From an uncultured Methylococcaceae bacterium (GTDB lineage Bacteria; Pseudomonadota; Gammaproteobacteria; Methylococcales; Methylomonadaceae), in contig CAIPPE010000229.1 in the NCBI GenBank assembly GCA_903866825.1, positions 1-39,532 on the forward strand: 39,532 nt of DNA, read 5' to 3'. Below the pieces are notes generated by a model. The model was given only the letters and a program-made list of their open reading frames with translations, searched no databases and was not told the origin of the DNA. This document shows positions 8,130-18,212 of this stretch, piece by piece (positions within the stretch are counted from its first letter, which is position 1; every line of letters starts with the position of its first letter). Position numbers and translations under genes: made by a program.

Positions 8130-9212
8130 ATGTTACTTTATTTTGCAGATTATTTAATGACGTTTGATGGGGGGTTTAGGGTATTTCAGTATCTGACTTT
8201 CCGTGCAATTTTAGGTGCATTAACCTCATTATTGATCTCATTTATTATTGGTCCAGTTATGATTAGAAAATTAAGTTCTAACAAAATTGGCCAAAGCATT
8301 CGTGAGTTGGGTCCCCAATCACATTATGAGAAGTCAGGTACGCCTACAATGGGTGGTGCCTTAATTCTGGTTGCAATTACGGTCAGTACTTTGCTCTGGG
8401 CTGATCTCGGTAATCGTTACATTTGGGTTATTCTATTGGTCACTCTTGGCTATGGAATTATTGGTTTTATTGACGACTACAGGAAAGTCATTAAACGTAA
8501 TAGTGATGGATTGTCTGCAAGAGCAAAATACTTAGGCCAATCAATAATTGGCTTAACGGCAGCTATTTTTTTATATAAAACGGCGGCTTTACCGGCTGAA
8601 ACCCAATTTATTATTCCTTTCTTTAAGGAAGTTATGTTGGATATGGGCTGGATGTATGTAGTCTTGACCTATTTTGTTATTGTCGGAACTAGTAATGCAG
8701 TTAATTTAACTGATGGTTTAGATGGCTTGGCTATTATGCCCTCTGTGATGGTTGCGGCTGGGTTGGGTGTATTTGCCTATCTTTCCGGGCATTCTGCATT
8801 TTCTGATTATCTGGCTATCCCCTATTTGCCTAATTCGGGAGAGCTTATCGTTTTTTGTGCTGCACTAGTAGGTGCTGGTTTAGGTTTTTTGTGGTTTAAC
8901 GCTTATCCTGCAATGGTTTTTATGGGAGATGTTGGTGCTTTAGCTTTGGGTGCTGCCTTAGGTGTTTTAGCTGTGCTGGTCAGGCAAGAAATCGTTTTAA
9001 TGATTATGGGAGGGGTTTTTGTTATGGAAACTTTATCCGTAATTATTCAAGTAGCTTCATTTAAGTTAACTGGAAAACGGGTTTTTCGTATGGCGCCAAT
9101 ACATCATCATTTTGAATTGAAAGGCTGGCCTGAGCCAAGAGTTATTGTTCGTTTTTGGATTATCACTGTCATTTTGGTGTTGATCGGCCTGGCTACATTG
9201 AAGTTGAGATGA
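8130..9212 (+). CDS. mraY: Phospho-MurNAc-pentapeptide transferase MraY
   Basis: Integral membrane enzyme that transfers phospho-MurNAc-pentapeptide to undecaprenyl phosphate, making lipid I. 360 residues with about ten hydrophobic segments. The family motifs are present: [20 protein letters not shown] (Mg-binding Asp pair), [21 protein letters not shown] and [15 protein letters not shown]. The start at ATG 8130 gives the typical N-terminus. It is followed by a 62-base gap to murD, the only real gap inside this cluster's mur section; that gap holds just a 16-codon frame from 9218 which I do not consider a gene. Confidence 0.96.
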   Translation: MLLYFADYLMTFDGGFRVFQYLTFRAILGALTSLLISFIIGPVMIRKLSSNKIGQSIRELGPQSHYEKSGTPTMGGALILVAITVSTLLWADLGNRYIWVILLVTLGYGIIGFIDDYRKVIKRNSDGLSARAKYLGQSIIGLTAAIFLYKTAALPAETQFIIPFFKEVMLDMGWMYVVLTYFVIVGTSNAVNLTDGLDGLAIMPSVMVAAGLGVFAYLSGHSAFSDYLAIPYLPNSGELIVFCAALVGAGLGFLWFNAYPAMVFMGDVGALALGAALGVLAVLVRQEIVLMIMGGVFVMETLSVIIQVASFKLTGKRVFRMAPIHHHFELKGWPEPRVIVRFWIITVILVLIGLATLKLR

Positions 9213-9274
9213 GTGTTATGAGCAAGATACATGAAAATAATCTTTTTGATGGCTGTGTTCTCGGTTAAGCCACT

Positions 9275-10651
9275 ATGAGTATGGATAATATAGCTATCTT
9301 AAGAGCCTTAAATACAAACTTTGGTTTGGATCCTAAAAGCTCAAAAGTCATAGTTGTAGGGTTGGGTAATACAGGGATTTCGGTTGCCTACTTTATGCAG
9401 AAGCTTGGTTTTAATTTTGCCATAACTGATAGTAGAGATAAGCCACCTTTAGAAGATGCATTTTTTCAGGCAATGCCAGATACACCTGTTTTTACAGGTG
9501 GGTTTGATAACTCGGCTTTTCAAGTGGCCACGCATTTGGTAGTGAGTCCGGGCGTTTCATTGCTTGAGAAAGCAATTGTAAAAGCAGTTGCTAATGGCGC
9601 GAAGATTGTAAGCGATATTGATTTATTTGCCTGTTCTGTCAATGTGCCTATTGTAGCAATTACCGGATCAAACGGTAAAAGCACAGTCACTACAATGCTC
9701 GGTGAAATGGCGAAATATGCAGGAAAGCGAGTTGGTGTTGGTGGAAATTTGGGAACGCCTGCTTTGGCTTTATTGGAGCACCCAGCAGACCTTTTTGTCT
9801 TGGAGTTATCAAGTTTTCAACTTGAACGAACTCATGTTTTGAATGCTGTTGCAGCAACAGTGTTAAATATTTCAGCGGATCATCTTGACAGGCATGATGA
9901 TATCGCCAGCTATGCTCAAGAAAAGCAGAGTGTTTTTAGAGGTACTGGTGTTATGGTCATTAATATGGATGATCCTGTAGTTAAAGATATGATCTTATCT
10001 TCAAGGACGGTATTGACCTTTTCAATCAAAGAGAGCGCAGACTTTTGCATAGGCTTTAAGGAGGGGGTTGAGTATCTGATGTACAACGATGAAAGTTTAA
10101 TGCCATTAGCTGAGTTACCACTTGAAGGTCGGCATAATGCAGCTAATGCTTTAGCTGCTTTGGCTTTAGGAACTGCTATAGGCTTAGATGCGGTGGCCAT
10201 GTGTGATGCTTTGAAAGTGTTTAAAGGTTTGGATCATAGAATGCAGAGAGTGGCAGAGATTCGAGGTGTGACTTGGGTGAATGATTCAAAGGCGACTAAT
10301 ATTGGCGCGTGTGTTGCTGCTTTAGAGGGGTATGACCGTAAAGTCATTCTGATAGCTGGCGGTGACGCTAAAGGCGCAGATATGAACGAATTAACACCCG
10401 TTATTAAAGAAAAAGCAAAAAGTGTTGTTTTAATGGGGAAAGATGCAGGGTTAATAAAGCAGGCTTTGAATGGCTGTGTCCCCGTTTATGATGCAAGCAA
10501 TATGGTACAAGCGGTACAAATTTGTGCAGATATTGCTGACATGGGTGACAGTGTACTGTTATCTCCTGCCTGTGCAAGTTTAGATCAGTATAAAAATTAT
10601 CAAGATAGAGGTAATCAATTTTCTAAAGCTGTATTAGGTTTACTTAAATGA
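9275..10651 (+). CDS. murD: UDP-MurNAc-L-alanine:D-glutamate ligase MurD
   Basis: Second amino-acid-adding Mur ligase, cytoplasmic. 458 residues: Rossmann-like N-domain with VVGLGNTGISVAYF, ATPase loop AITGSNGKSTVTT (Lys135), and C-domain motif WVNDSKATNIGAC. The chosen ATG at 9275 gives about 23 residues before the first strand, slightly long for MurD; the ATG at 9281 is an equally good start. The stop overlaps the ftsW start by 4 bases (ATGA), which implies translational coupling. Confidence 0.94.
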   Translation: MSMDNIAILRALNTNFGLDPKSSKVIVVGLGNTGISVAYFMQKLGFNFAITDSRDKPPLEDAFFQAMPDTPVFTGGFDNSAFQVATHLVVSPGVSLLEKAIVKAVANGAKIVSDIDLFACSVNVPIVAITGSNGKSTVTTMLGEMAKYAGKRVGVGGNLGTPALALLEHPADLFVLELSSFQLERTHVLNAVAATVLNISADHLDRHDDIASYAQEKQSVFRGTGVMVINMDDPVVKDMILSSRTVLTFSIKESADFCIGFKEGVEYLMYNDESLMPLAELPLEGRHNAANALAALALGTAIGLDAVAMCDALKVFKGLDHRMQRVAEIRGVTWVNDSKATNIGACVAALEGYDRKVILIAGGDAKGADMNELTPVIKEKAKSVVLMGKDAGLIKQALNGCVPVYDASNMVQAVQICADIADMGDSVLLSPACASLDQYKNYQDRGNQFSKAVLGLLK

Positions 10652-11820
10652 AAAAGCGGGCAAAGCCATCAAGAATTGGGCGGTTTCATTTTGACCCATT
10701 GTTAGTGATGGTTACTTTGAGTTTACTCATTATAGGATATGTGATGGTTGCTTCTTCTTCATTGCATTTAGGTGCGAAATTAGGAGATACATTTTATTAT
10801 CCGATAAAACAATCCATGCATATAGGGTTAGGACTTTTTTTTGGTTATCTTGTTGCCATTACACCTATTCGTTTTTGGGAAAAGTCGGGGCAGTGGCTGT
10901 TTATTGGTGGATTATTATTACTGGTCATTGTTTTGATTCCAGGTTTAGGGGTAAAAGTAAACGGTAGTACTCGTTGGTTGTCGCTGGGTGGTGTCAGGTT
11001 ACAGGTTTCAGAAGTTGTTAAATATTTTGCAGTGATTTATATGGCGGGATATGTGACCCGACATCAGAAATCCGTGAGGGAATCCATTTTATCGCTATTA
11101 AAGCCATTAAGTTTGTTTGCTGTAGCTAGTTTGTTATTGTTAATGGAGCCAGACTTTGGTTCAGCAGTGGTAATAATGATTATTGCGATGGGTATCATGT
11201 TTTTGGCTGGAGCGCGATTGTCACCTTTTATAGGAATACTTTCTATTGGAGCTGTAGCAGCAATATTTTTGGTGATTTTTGAGAGTTATCGAATGAAACG
11301 TGTCACCAGTTTTATTAATCCATGGGCAGACCCCAAAGATACGGGTTATCAATTAGTGCATGCATTAATTTCTTTTGGTCGCGGAGAATGGTTTGGTGTT
11401 GGTTTAGGGAATGGGATTCAGAAGTTGTTTTATCTTCCTGAAGCGCATACAGATTTTTTATTTTCTGTGATTGCCGAAGAGTTAGGGTTGTTAGGTGTAC
11501 TGACAATCATTGGATTATTTACAGTATTAGTATGGCGTGCTTTTGAAATAGCCATAGTTGCAGAGAAAGCCGGTGAGAAGTTTGCAGCATATCTCGCTTA
11601 TGGTTTAGGCATTTGGTTTGGTTTTCAGTCATTTGTCAACATGGGCGTCAATATGGGAATTCTGCCCACTAAAGGTTTAACGTTGCCATTAATGAGTTAT
11701 GGTGGTGGCAGTATGATGATTATGTGTTGTGCAATTGCATTACTATTTCGTGTTTATAGCGAAGTCTTTGAGATCAATGCTAATAAGCCAAAGGAAAGGT
11801 CCCGATGGGTAAGCGCATAA
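10648..11820 (+). CDS. ftsW: Septal peptidoglycan glycosyltransferase FtsW (SEDS family)
   Basis: Polytopic SEDS protein that polymerises lipid II at the septum with FtsI. 390 residues, about ten membrane segments beginning near residue 16. Family motifs include GSTRWL, EPDFGSAVVI, GYQLVHALISFGRGEWFGVGLG and PEAHTDFLFSVIAEELG, and the end motif GLTLPLMSYGGGSM. It overlaps murD by 4 bases and murG by 16 bases, so the three are probably translated together. Confidence 0.96.
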   Translation: MKKRAKPSRIGRFHFDPLLVMVTLSLLIIGYVMVASSSLHLGAKLGDTFYYPIKQSMHIGLGLFFGYLVAITPIRFWEKSGQWLFIGGLLLLVIVLIPGLGVKVNGSTRWLSLGGVRLQVSEVVKYFAVIYMAGYVTRHQKSVRESILSLLKPLSLFAVASLLLLMEPDFGSAVVIMIIAMGIMFLAGARLSPFIGILSIGAVAAIFLVIFESYRMKRVTSFINPWADPKDTGYQLVHALISFGRGEWFGVGLGNGIQKLFYLPEAHTDFLFSVIAEELGLLGVLTIIGLFTVLVWRAFEIAIVAEKAGEKFAAYLAYGLGIWFGFQSFVNMGVNMGILPTKGLTLPLMSYGGGSMMIMCCAIALLFRVYSEVFEINANKPKERSRWVSA

Positions 11821-12881
11821 TTATTATGGCCGGAGGAACGGGTGGGCATGTTTTTCCTGCTTTAGCTGTAGCAGAATATTTAATAGAAAACGATTGGCAG
11901 GTTAGCTGGTTGGGTACGCACAGAGGGCTAGAAAGTCGAGTGATTCCTGAGCATAACATTGCAATTGATTGGTTGTCTGTGGCCGGCGTAAGAGGCAAAG
12001 GAGTCATTGCCAAAATTAGGGCTGTTTTTATGCTCTTTAAGGCCTGCTTTCAAGCTGGGAAAATATTGCATACGCGTAAGCCTGATGTGGTGTTAGGTAT
12101 GGGCGGTTTTGTTGCTGGACCAGGAGGTTTAATGGCAAAGCTTCTTGGTATTCCACTGGTCATTCATGAGCAGAATCGTGTTCCAGGTACAACTAATCGT
12201 TTGCTTGCGCGTATCGCTAACCAGGTTTTAGAAGCATTTCCTGATAGTTTTGAGCAGCACACTAAAGCAAAGTTTACCGGTAATCCTTTAAGAAAAAGCT
12301 TTCTTACTAAAAGAAATACGCAACAAAGAAGAGATGACGGTGAAATTCGATTGTTGATAGTTGGTGGCAGTCAGGGTGCTCAGATTTTAAACGAGATAGT
12401 ACCAGAGGCTATCTTTGAATTTAAAAAGTTGGATTCTAAGCATCGCTTATTGCGAGTAAAGCATCAAACCGGTGCCGCAATGTATTCTCAGGTCGATAAG
12501 CGGTATAAGGATTTAGGTATAAAGTCTGAGGCCAGTGCTTTTATAGCGGATATGGTCAACGTTTATGATTGGGCTGATTTGGTAATCTGTAGGGCTGGAG
12601 CAATGACAGTGAGTGAGGTGGCAGCAATGGGAGTTCCGGCAATTTTTATACCTTTGCCCAATGCTATAGATGATCATCAATCAGCTAATGCACGCTATTT
12701 AACGGATGCAGGTGCTGGACTCTTGTTAACGCAAAATAATTTGAATCCATTGTCATTGGCTGAATATATAGACGAGGCATTAAGTAAGTTAGCTTTGATG
12801 AGTAGGGATGCACAGAAGTGTGCTCGTCTAGATGCAACAGAGATTGTTGCGGGCTATTGTATGGTTGAGGCAGGGTTATGA
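11805..12881 (+). CDS. murG: Lipid II synthase: UDP-GlcNAc transferase MurG
   Basis: Peripheral inner-membrane GT-B glycosyltransferase that adds GlcNAc to lipid I to form lipid II. 358 residues with the N-terminal Gly-rich loop [17 protein letters not shown], the acceptor-side [12 protein letters not shown], the linker [12 protein letters not shown], and the UDP-GlcNAc site with [14 protein letters not shown] and [15 protein letters not shown]. It starts inside the ftsW end (16-base overlap) and its stop overlaps the murC start by 4 bases. Confidence 0.96.
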   Translation: MGKRIIIMAGGTGGHVFPALAVAEYLIENDWQVSWLGTHRGLESRVIPEHNIAIDWLSVAGVRGKGVIAKIRAVFMLFKACFQAGKILHTRKPDVVLGMGGFVAGPGGLMAKLLGIPLVIHEQNRVPGTTNRLLARIANQVLEAFPDSFEQHTKAKFTGNPLRKSFLTKRNTQQRRDDGEIRLLIVGGSQGAQILNEIVPEAIFEFKKLDSKHRLLRVKHQTGAAMYSQVDKRYKDLGIKSEASAFIADMVNVYDWADLVICRAGAMTVSEVAAMGVPAIFIPLPNAIDDHQSANARYLTDAGAGLLLTQNNLNPLSLAEYIDEALSKLALMSRDAQKCARLDATEIVAGYCMVEAGL

Positions 12882-14347
12882 AAATACCTGAGAAGGGTAC
12901 GCAAATGGTGTCTGCATTTGGAAACATAAAGCGCATACATTTCGTCGGTGTTGGTGGCACTGGAATGAGTGGAATTGCGGAGGTTTTACTAACCTTAGGT
13001 TATAAGGTGTCAGGGTCTGATATTAAAGAAAGTGGAGTGACCCAGCGCTTAGCAGATCTGGGTGTGATTATTAATATAGGACATCAGCGGGAAAATGTGA
13101 CCGATGTTGATGTGGTTGTCGCATCAACAGCAATAGATCGAAGTAACGATGAAATAGATCAAGCTTATATTAATAGAATACCTGTCATTCCACGTGCAGA
13201 AATGTTAGCAGAGTTAATGAGGTTTCGATTTGGTATTGCTGTTGCAGGGACGCATGGAAAAACAACGACAACTAGCTTAACTGCCAGTGTATTAGCAGAA
13301 GGCGGGTTAGATCCAACGTTTGTGATTGGCGGTCGTTTAAATAGTGCGGGTAGTAATGCAAAATTAGGGTTAGGGAATTACTTGGTAGCTGAAGCTGATG
13401 AGAGTGATGCCTCATTTTTATATCTTCAACCGATGATTGCGATAGTGACTAATATTGATCAAGACCACATGGAAACGTATCAAAATAGTTACCAGCGTTT
13501 AAAAGATACGTTTATAGAATTTTTACATCATTTACCTTTTTATGGTTTAGCGGTGTTATGTCTGGATGATGAAGGGATTAGAGAGATTTTACCGCACATA
13601 TCCAAGCCAGTGATTACTTATGGTGTGCATGAAGATGCGGATATTCGGGCAGTTGATGTAGAGCAAAAGGGGATGTTGACTACATTTAATGTTATTCGTC
13701 GAGGCGATTATCCAGCTTTAAAGGTAACACTAAACATGCCTGGATGGCACAACATGCTTAATTCCTTGGCTACAATTGCGGTAGCAACCAAGCTTGCGGT
13801 TTCTGATGAGGCCATAATTAAAAGTCTCGGTGAGTTTAAGGGGGTAGGAAGACGTTTTCAAATTCAAGGTGATTTAACTATTGATGACGGGAAACTGACT
13901 TTGGTTGATGATTATGGGCATCATCCAAAAGAAATCGCTGCGACTTTAGAAGCTTTACGTCAGGCGTGGCCTACTCGACGAGCAGTGGTTATTTTTCAAC
14001 CACATCGATATACGCGAACACGTGATTTGTTTGAAGATTTTGTGCACATATTATCAACCGTGGATGTACTCATTTTAATGGATGTTTATTCGGCTGGTGA
14101 GTCAGTAATAACAGGTGCTGATGGTCGAGCCTTAAGTCGTGCAATTCGGACGCGAGCGCAGGTTGATCCTGTTTTTGTTGATAATTGGCAAGAGTTACCA
14201 AAAATATTAGCCGGTATTGTAAGGCCTGACGATGTTATTTTGACTATGGGTGCTGGCAATGTTGGGCATTTTGCTACGCAGTTACCTGAGCTATTAACTG
14301 AAGCCTTAGCTTATAGGATTGTGCCGTCGGTGAGTCATTCCTCATGA
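12878..14347 (+). CDS. murC: UDP-MurNAc:L-alanine ligase MurC
   Basis: First amino-acid-adding Mur ligase, joining L-Ala to UDP-MurNAc. 489 residues: N-terminal [13 protein letters not shown], ATPase loop [13 protein letters not shown] (Lys128), and the C-domain motifs [18 protein letters not shown] and FQPHRYTRT. It starts at ATG 12878 overlapping murG; a second ATG at 12905 would give the N-terminus [15 protein letters not shown], also plausible. Its stop overlaps the next gene by 4 bases. Confidence 0.95.
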   Translation: MKIPEKGTQMVSAFGNIKRIHFVGVGGTGMSGIAEVLLTLGYKVSGSDIKESGVTQRLADLGVIINIGHQRENVTDVDVVVASTAIDRSNDEIDQAYINRIPVIPRAEMLAELMRFRFGIAVAGTHGKTTTTSLTASVLAEGGLDPTFVIGGRLNSAGSNAKLGLGNYLVAEADESDASFLYLQPMIAIVTNIDQDHMETYQNSYQRLKDTFIEFLHHLPFYGLAVLCLDDEGIREILPHISKPVITYGVHEDADIRAVDVEQKGMLTTFNVIRRGDYPALKVTLNMPGWHNMLNSLATIAVATKLAVSDEAIIKSLGEFKGVGRRFQIQGDLTIDDGKLTLVDDYGHHPKEIAATLEALRQAWPTRRAVVIFQPHRYTRTRDLFEDFVHILSTVDVLILMDVYSAGESVITGADGRALSRAIRTRAQVDPVFVDNWQELPKILAGIVRPDDVILTMGAGNVGHFATQLPELLTEALAYRIVPSVSHSS

Positions 14348-16155
14348 AAGGCCGATTGTTACTTAATGAAAATCTAGCCAGATATACCAGTTGGCGTGTC
14401 GGTGGACCTGCAGATCGATTATATATCCCTTTTGATAGAGAGGATTTGTGTGATTTTGTAAAGTCGCTACCGGTTTCTGAATCCGTATTTTGGATAGGGT
14501 TGGGTAGTAATTTATTAGTTAGAGACGGAGGTATTCGAGGTACTGTAATAAATACAAAGGGACGATTAAAAGGGATGCGTCTAGTTGAGGATACAGTTGT
14601 GTATGTTGAAGCGGGGGTCCCTTGTGCTCATGTTGCAAGGTTTTGTTCAGAACAGGGATTGGTTGGCGCTGAATTTTTAGCGGGTATACCTGGCACAATG
14701 GGCGGCGCTTTAAAAATGAATGCAGGCGCTTTTGGTGGGGAAACATGGGGCGTTGTTAGTCAAGTTGAAACCATTGATGCGTTAGGTCAATTATCGGTTC
14801 GGTATCCTTCGGACTTTAATATAAGTTATCGGTCAGTAAAAACAGAAAGAGTCGAGTGGTTTTTAAGTTGTCACTTGTTGTTACAGAAAGGTGATGTTGT
14901 CGCTAGCCAGCAGAAAATTAAAGGATTATTAGAAAAGCGTGCTCAAACACAACCCACAAATCAACCTAGTTGTGGATCTGTATTTAAAAACCCAGAGGGT
15001 GATTTTGCAGCAAGATTGATAGAGAAAACAGGATTGAAAGGTTATTCAATTGGTGGTGCTTCTGTCTCAGAAAAGCACGCTAATTTTATAGTAAATACAG
15101 GTAACTCGACTGCTGCTGAAATTGAGCAGTTGATTGGATATGTTCAAAAAATAGTAAAGGAACAGCAGGGTGTTGAATTGCACACAGAGGTATGTATGGT
15201 AGGTGAGGTTGATTTAGAAAGGCAGCACCTGGTGTCTTTCCGAAATCCTGAAAAATTTGGTCGGGTTGCCGTGCTGATGGGCGGGTCGGCAGCAGAGAGA
15301 GCCGTTTCTTTGAGAAGTGGTAATGCTGTTTATCAGGCCTTATTACGAAAAGGCGTAGATGCGATTGCTATTGATGTAACAGGAAGTCCAATTCAGGCTT
15401 TGAGTGGTGTGAATGTTGATAGGGTTTTCAATATTATTCATGGTCGTGGTGGAGAGGATGGTGTAATCCAAGGGGTTCTTGAGGTGTTGGGAATTCCATA
15501 TACGGGCAGTCGGGTTTTGGCTTCTGCGTTAGCGATGGATAAGCTTAAAACAAAACTATGCTGGAAAGGATATGGTTTAGTGACTCCTAAATGGTTTTTA
15601 TTGAAAGACGAACATGATCTTGATGCTTGTATTGAAGCATTGGGCTTTCCGGTGATTGTAAAGCCTGCCCAAGAAGGTTCTAGCATTGGTATGAGCAAAG
15701 CAAATTCAAGGAAAGAACTCCAAAATGCGCTGAAATTAGCTTTAGATTACGATTGTGATGTTTATGCTGAAAGTTGGGTGACTGGTAAAGAATATACTGT
15801 AGCTATTTTGAATGATATCGCTTTGCCTGTAATCCGTTTAGAAACGCCCAATTCATTTTATGATTACGAAGCAAAATATAATGCTACAACGACAAAATAT
15901 CATTGTCCTGCTGGCTTAAGTGATGAGCAGGAGCAATTTATTAGAAATGTTGCATTGATTGCAAGCAAAGTGGTTGGTGCTAAAGGATGGGCAAGAGTCG
16001 ATATATTTATCGATGATTCTGGTCAGTATCAATTAATTGAGATTAATACAGTGCCGGGTATGACGGATCATAGTCTGGTCCCAATGGCAGCCAAGCAAGA
16101 AGGTATAGATTTTGAAGAGTTAGTTTGGCGGGTACTGGAAACCAGCCTTGGATAA
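14344..16155 (+). CDS. Fused UDP-MurNAc dehydrogenase MurB and D-Ala-D-Ala ligase Ddl
   Basis: One uninterrupted frame of 603 residues holds two complete enzymes. Residues 1 to about 288 are a short (type II) MurB, the FAD-dependent reductase making UDP-MurNAc: [22 protein letters not shown]-like region, [18 protein letters not shown], the serine motif [14 protein letters not shown] and the final HTEVCMVGE. Residues about 303-603 are a full Ddl: [69 protein letters not shown]. The linker is only about 15 residues. In most gammaproteobacteria murB and ddl are separate neighbours in this order. An in-frame GTG at 15232, preceded by AGAAAGG, could also start Ddl alone. A lost stop codon, a true bifunctional enzyme, or a sequencing indel in the linker are the options; both halves look intact. 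Confidence 0.93.
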   Translation: MKGRLLLNENLARYTSWRVGGPADRLYIPFDREDLCDFVKSLPVSESVFWIGLGSNLLVRDGGIRGTVINTKGRLKGMRLVEDTVVYVEAGVPCAHVARFCSEQGLVGAEFLAGIPGTMGGALKMNAGAFGGETWGVVSQVETIDALGQLSVRYPSDFNISYRSVKTERVEWFLSCHLLLQKGDVVASQQKIKGLLEKRAQTQPTNQPSCGSVFKNPEGDFAARLIEKTGLKGYSIGGASVSEKHANFIVNTGNSTAAEIEQLIGYVQKIVKEQQGVELHTEVCMVGEVDLERQHLVSFRNPEKFGRVAVLMGGSAAERAVSLRSGNAVYQALLRKGVDAIAIDVTGSPIQALSGVNVDRVFNIIHGRGGEDGVIQGVLEVLGIPYTGSRVLASALAMDKLKTKLCWKGYGLVTPKWFLLKDEHDLDACIEALGFPVIVKPAQEGSSIGMSKANSRKELQNALKLALDYDCDVYAESWVTGKEYTVAILNDIALPVIRLETPNSFYDYEAKYNATTTKYHCPAGLSDEQEQFIRNVALIASKVVGAKGWARVDIFIDDSGQYQLIEINTVPGMTDHSLVPMAAKQEGIDFEELVWRVLETSLG

Positions 16156-16922
16156 TGAGTAATGTAGGCATTAAACCCCTGCTAACCGGATTACTATTGT
16201 TGGGTCTGGTTGTAGTCGCTGGGTATCAATTAGATAAAAAATGGCAGATTCGGGCGTTATCGATAAAAAATGTATCTTTGCCGATTAGATACGTGAGAAT
16301 TGAAGGCGTTTTTCAATATCTCAGTAAGAGTGAGGTACAGGCTGTGTTACAGCCAATGGTAATGACAGGTTTTTTTGATGTTGATATGCAGGAGATACAT
16401 GCTGTAGTTTCAAAATTGCCTTGGGTTGATACGGTTACTGTTAAGCGTGTCTGGCCTGATGAAATTGATATCAAGGTACAAGAAAGGAAGCCATTTGCGC
16501 GCTGGGGAGAAAATAGCTTGATAACAGAGCAAGGTATTATATTTACGCCTAAAAATATAGAGCAATTTAAAGATAGGGTGTTGGTAATTGGACCTGAATT
16601 ACAGCAATTAAAAGTACTGGAAATAATGAAGGGCATTAAAACGGCTTTAGCTGACCATTCTATGAAGTTAGCAGAGTTTAGTGTTAATGAACGAGGGGCA
16701 TGGAAAATCAAATTGGCAAATGAACTGGAAATACTGTTGGGGCGTAATGAGCAATTAAAGAAATTACAGCGTTTTTTAAAAACGTTGACAGTGTTAGATC
16801 AAGAACAGTTTTTGCAAATTGAAAGAGTTGATTTGAGATATCCCAACGGGTATGCAGTTTCATGGAAGCCTGGAACCGCTGAGATTGACTGGAGTGCCAT
16901 TGCAAAACCCAATAATGAATGA
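16155..16922 (+). CDS. ftsQ: Cell division protein FtsQ
   Basis: Bitopic divisome protein linking FtsA-side and periplasmic components and holding FtsL-FtsB. 255 residues from the ATG at 16155, which overlaps the Ddl stop by one base (TAATG). An upstream in-frame GTG at 16125 exists but lies within Ddl and adds nothing typical. Membrane segment at about residues 7-23, then a POTRA domain (about 40-110, VRIEGVFQYLSKSEV through VDTVTVKRVWPDEIDIKVQERKPFARW) and the beta domain with ITEQGIIFTP. Confidence 0.93.
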   Translation: MSNVGIKPLLTGLLLLGLVVVAGYQLDKKWQIRALSIKNVSLPIRYVRIEGVFQYLSKSEVQAVLQPMVMTGFFDVDMQEIHAVVSKLPWVDTVTVKRVWPDEIDIKVQERKPFARWGENSLITEQGIIFTPKNIEQFKDRVLVIGPELQQLKVLEIMKGIKTALADHSMKLAEFSVNERGAWKIKLANELEILLGRNEQLKKLQRFLKTLTVLDQEQFLQIERVDLRYPNGYAVSWKPGTAEIDWSAIAKPNNE

Positions 16923-16953
16923 GAATACGATAAGGCGATAAAGAGTAAATAAA

Positions 16954-18180
16954 ATGGCAAAAAAAACAGAGCGTAATTTAATAGTCGGATTAGATATAGG
17001 TACGTCAAAGGTTGCGGCTATTGTTGGTGAGCTGACCAGTGACGGCAATATAGAAATAATTGGCATAGGATCTACGCCATCACGAGGCCTTAAGAAGGGA
17101 GTAGTGGTTAATTTAGAGTCAACAGTTCATTCTATTCAAAAAGCAATTGAAGAAGCTGAGTTGATGGCAGGGTGCCAGATTAGATCTGTTTTTGCGGGTA
17201 TTGCTGGGAGTCATATTCGAAGTCTAAATTCACATGGTATTGTGGCTATTAAGGATAAAGAAGTCACTCAATATGATATTGATAGGGTTATTGATTCGGC
17301 ACGAGCAGTTGCTATACCAGCGGATCAGAAAATATTACATATTCTGCCACAGGAATTTGTAATTGATCTTCAAGATGGCATTAAAGAACCCATTGGTATG
17401 TCAGGGATACGGTTAGAGGCTAAGGTTCATATGGTGACAGGGAGTGTAAGCGCCTCACAAAATATTATCAAGTGTATTCGCCGGTGTGGGTTAGAGGTTG
17501 AAGATATTGTATTAGAGCAATTAGCTTCATGTAATTCTGTGCTTACAGAAGATGAAAAGGAGCTGGGTGTTTGTTTAATTGATATTGGGGGGGGGACAAC
17601 AGATATTGCTATTTTTGTTGAAGGAGCCATCAAGCACACAGCCGTAATACCGATTGCAGGCGATCAAGTAACCAATGATATTGCTGTAGCATTACGAACA
17701 CCTACTGTAAATGCAGAAGAAATCAAGCGTAAGTATGCTTGTGCGTTAACACAATTGGCAAACGTTGATGGTGTGATTGAAGTTCCGAGTATAGGTGATA
17801 GAGCCCCACGCAAAATTTCAATGCAAAATCTGGCTGAAATAATAGAGCCTCGTTATGAGGAGCTTATGTTGCTGGTGCAGTCAGAGCTTAGACGAAGTGG
17901 TAATGAAGAGTTAATTGCAGCAGGTATTGTTTTGACTGGGGGCAGTTCAAAAGTCATGGGTCTGATTGAATTGGCTGAGGAGATTTTTCATATGCCAGTA
18001 AGAATGGGGGGGCCGCAAAATGTTTCTGGGTTAGCCGAGGTGGTGAGAAATCCCATTCACTCAACAGGGGTTGGACTGTTAATGTACGGAAAGGATCATC
18101 AGAACTTGGGTAGAAGTCATGAGGCAGATGGTTTAAGTTGGATTTCCAAAATGAAAAGCTGGTTTCAGGGTAATTTTTAA
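16954..18180 (+). CDS. ftsA: Cell division protein FtsA
   Basis: Actin-fold ATPase that anchors FtsZ filaments to the membrane. 408 residues: phosphate-1 loop GLDIGTSKVAAIVGE near residues 12-26, the 1C domain, phosphate-2 LIDIGGGTTDIAIF and the adenosine loop GIVLTGGSSKVMGL. The C-terminal membrane-targeting amphipathic helix is visible as SWISKMKSWFQGNF. It lies 31 bases after ftsQ and 32 bases before ftsZ. Confidence 0.97.
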   Translation: MAKKTERNLIVGLDIGTSKVAAIVGELTSDGNIEIIGIGSTPSRGLKKGVVVNLESTVHSIQKAIEEAELMAGCQIRSVFAGIAGSHIRSLNSHGIVAIKDKEVTQYDIDRVIDSARAVAIPADQKILHILPQEFVIDLQDGIKEPIGMSGIRLEAKVHMVTGSVSASQNIIKCIRRCGLEVEDIVLEQLASCNSVLTEDEKELGVCLIDIGGGTTDIAIFVEGAIKHTAVIPIAGDQVTNDIAVALRTPTVNAEEIKRKYACALTQLANVDGVIEVPSIGDRAPRKISMQNLAEIIEPRYEELMLLVQSELRRSGNEELIAAGIVLTGGSSKVMGLIELAEEIFHMPVRMGGPQNVSGLAEVVRNPIHSTGVGLLMYGKDHQNLGRSHEADGLSWISKMKSWFQGNF

Positions 18181-18212
18181 TAACGTTTATTTTGTATTTA
18201 AGGGGTGGTGTC

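Noticed and set aside
9213-9274. Small gene between mraY and murD
   Set aside because: Only a 16-codon frame (9218-9268) without clear ribosome site or recognisable motif.
16125-16154. Earlier GTG start for ftsQ at 16125
   Set aside because: It lies inside the Ddl end; the ATG at 16155 gives a standard N-terminus right before the membrane segment.
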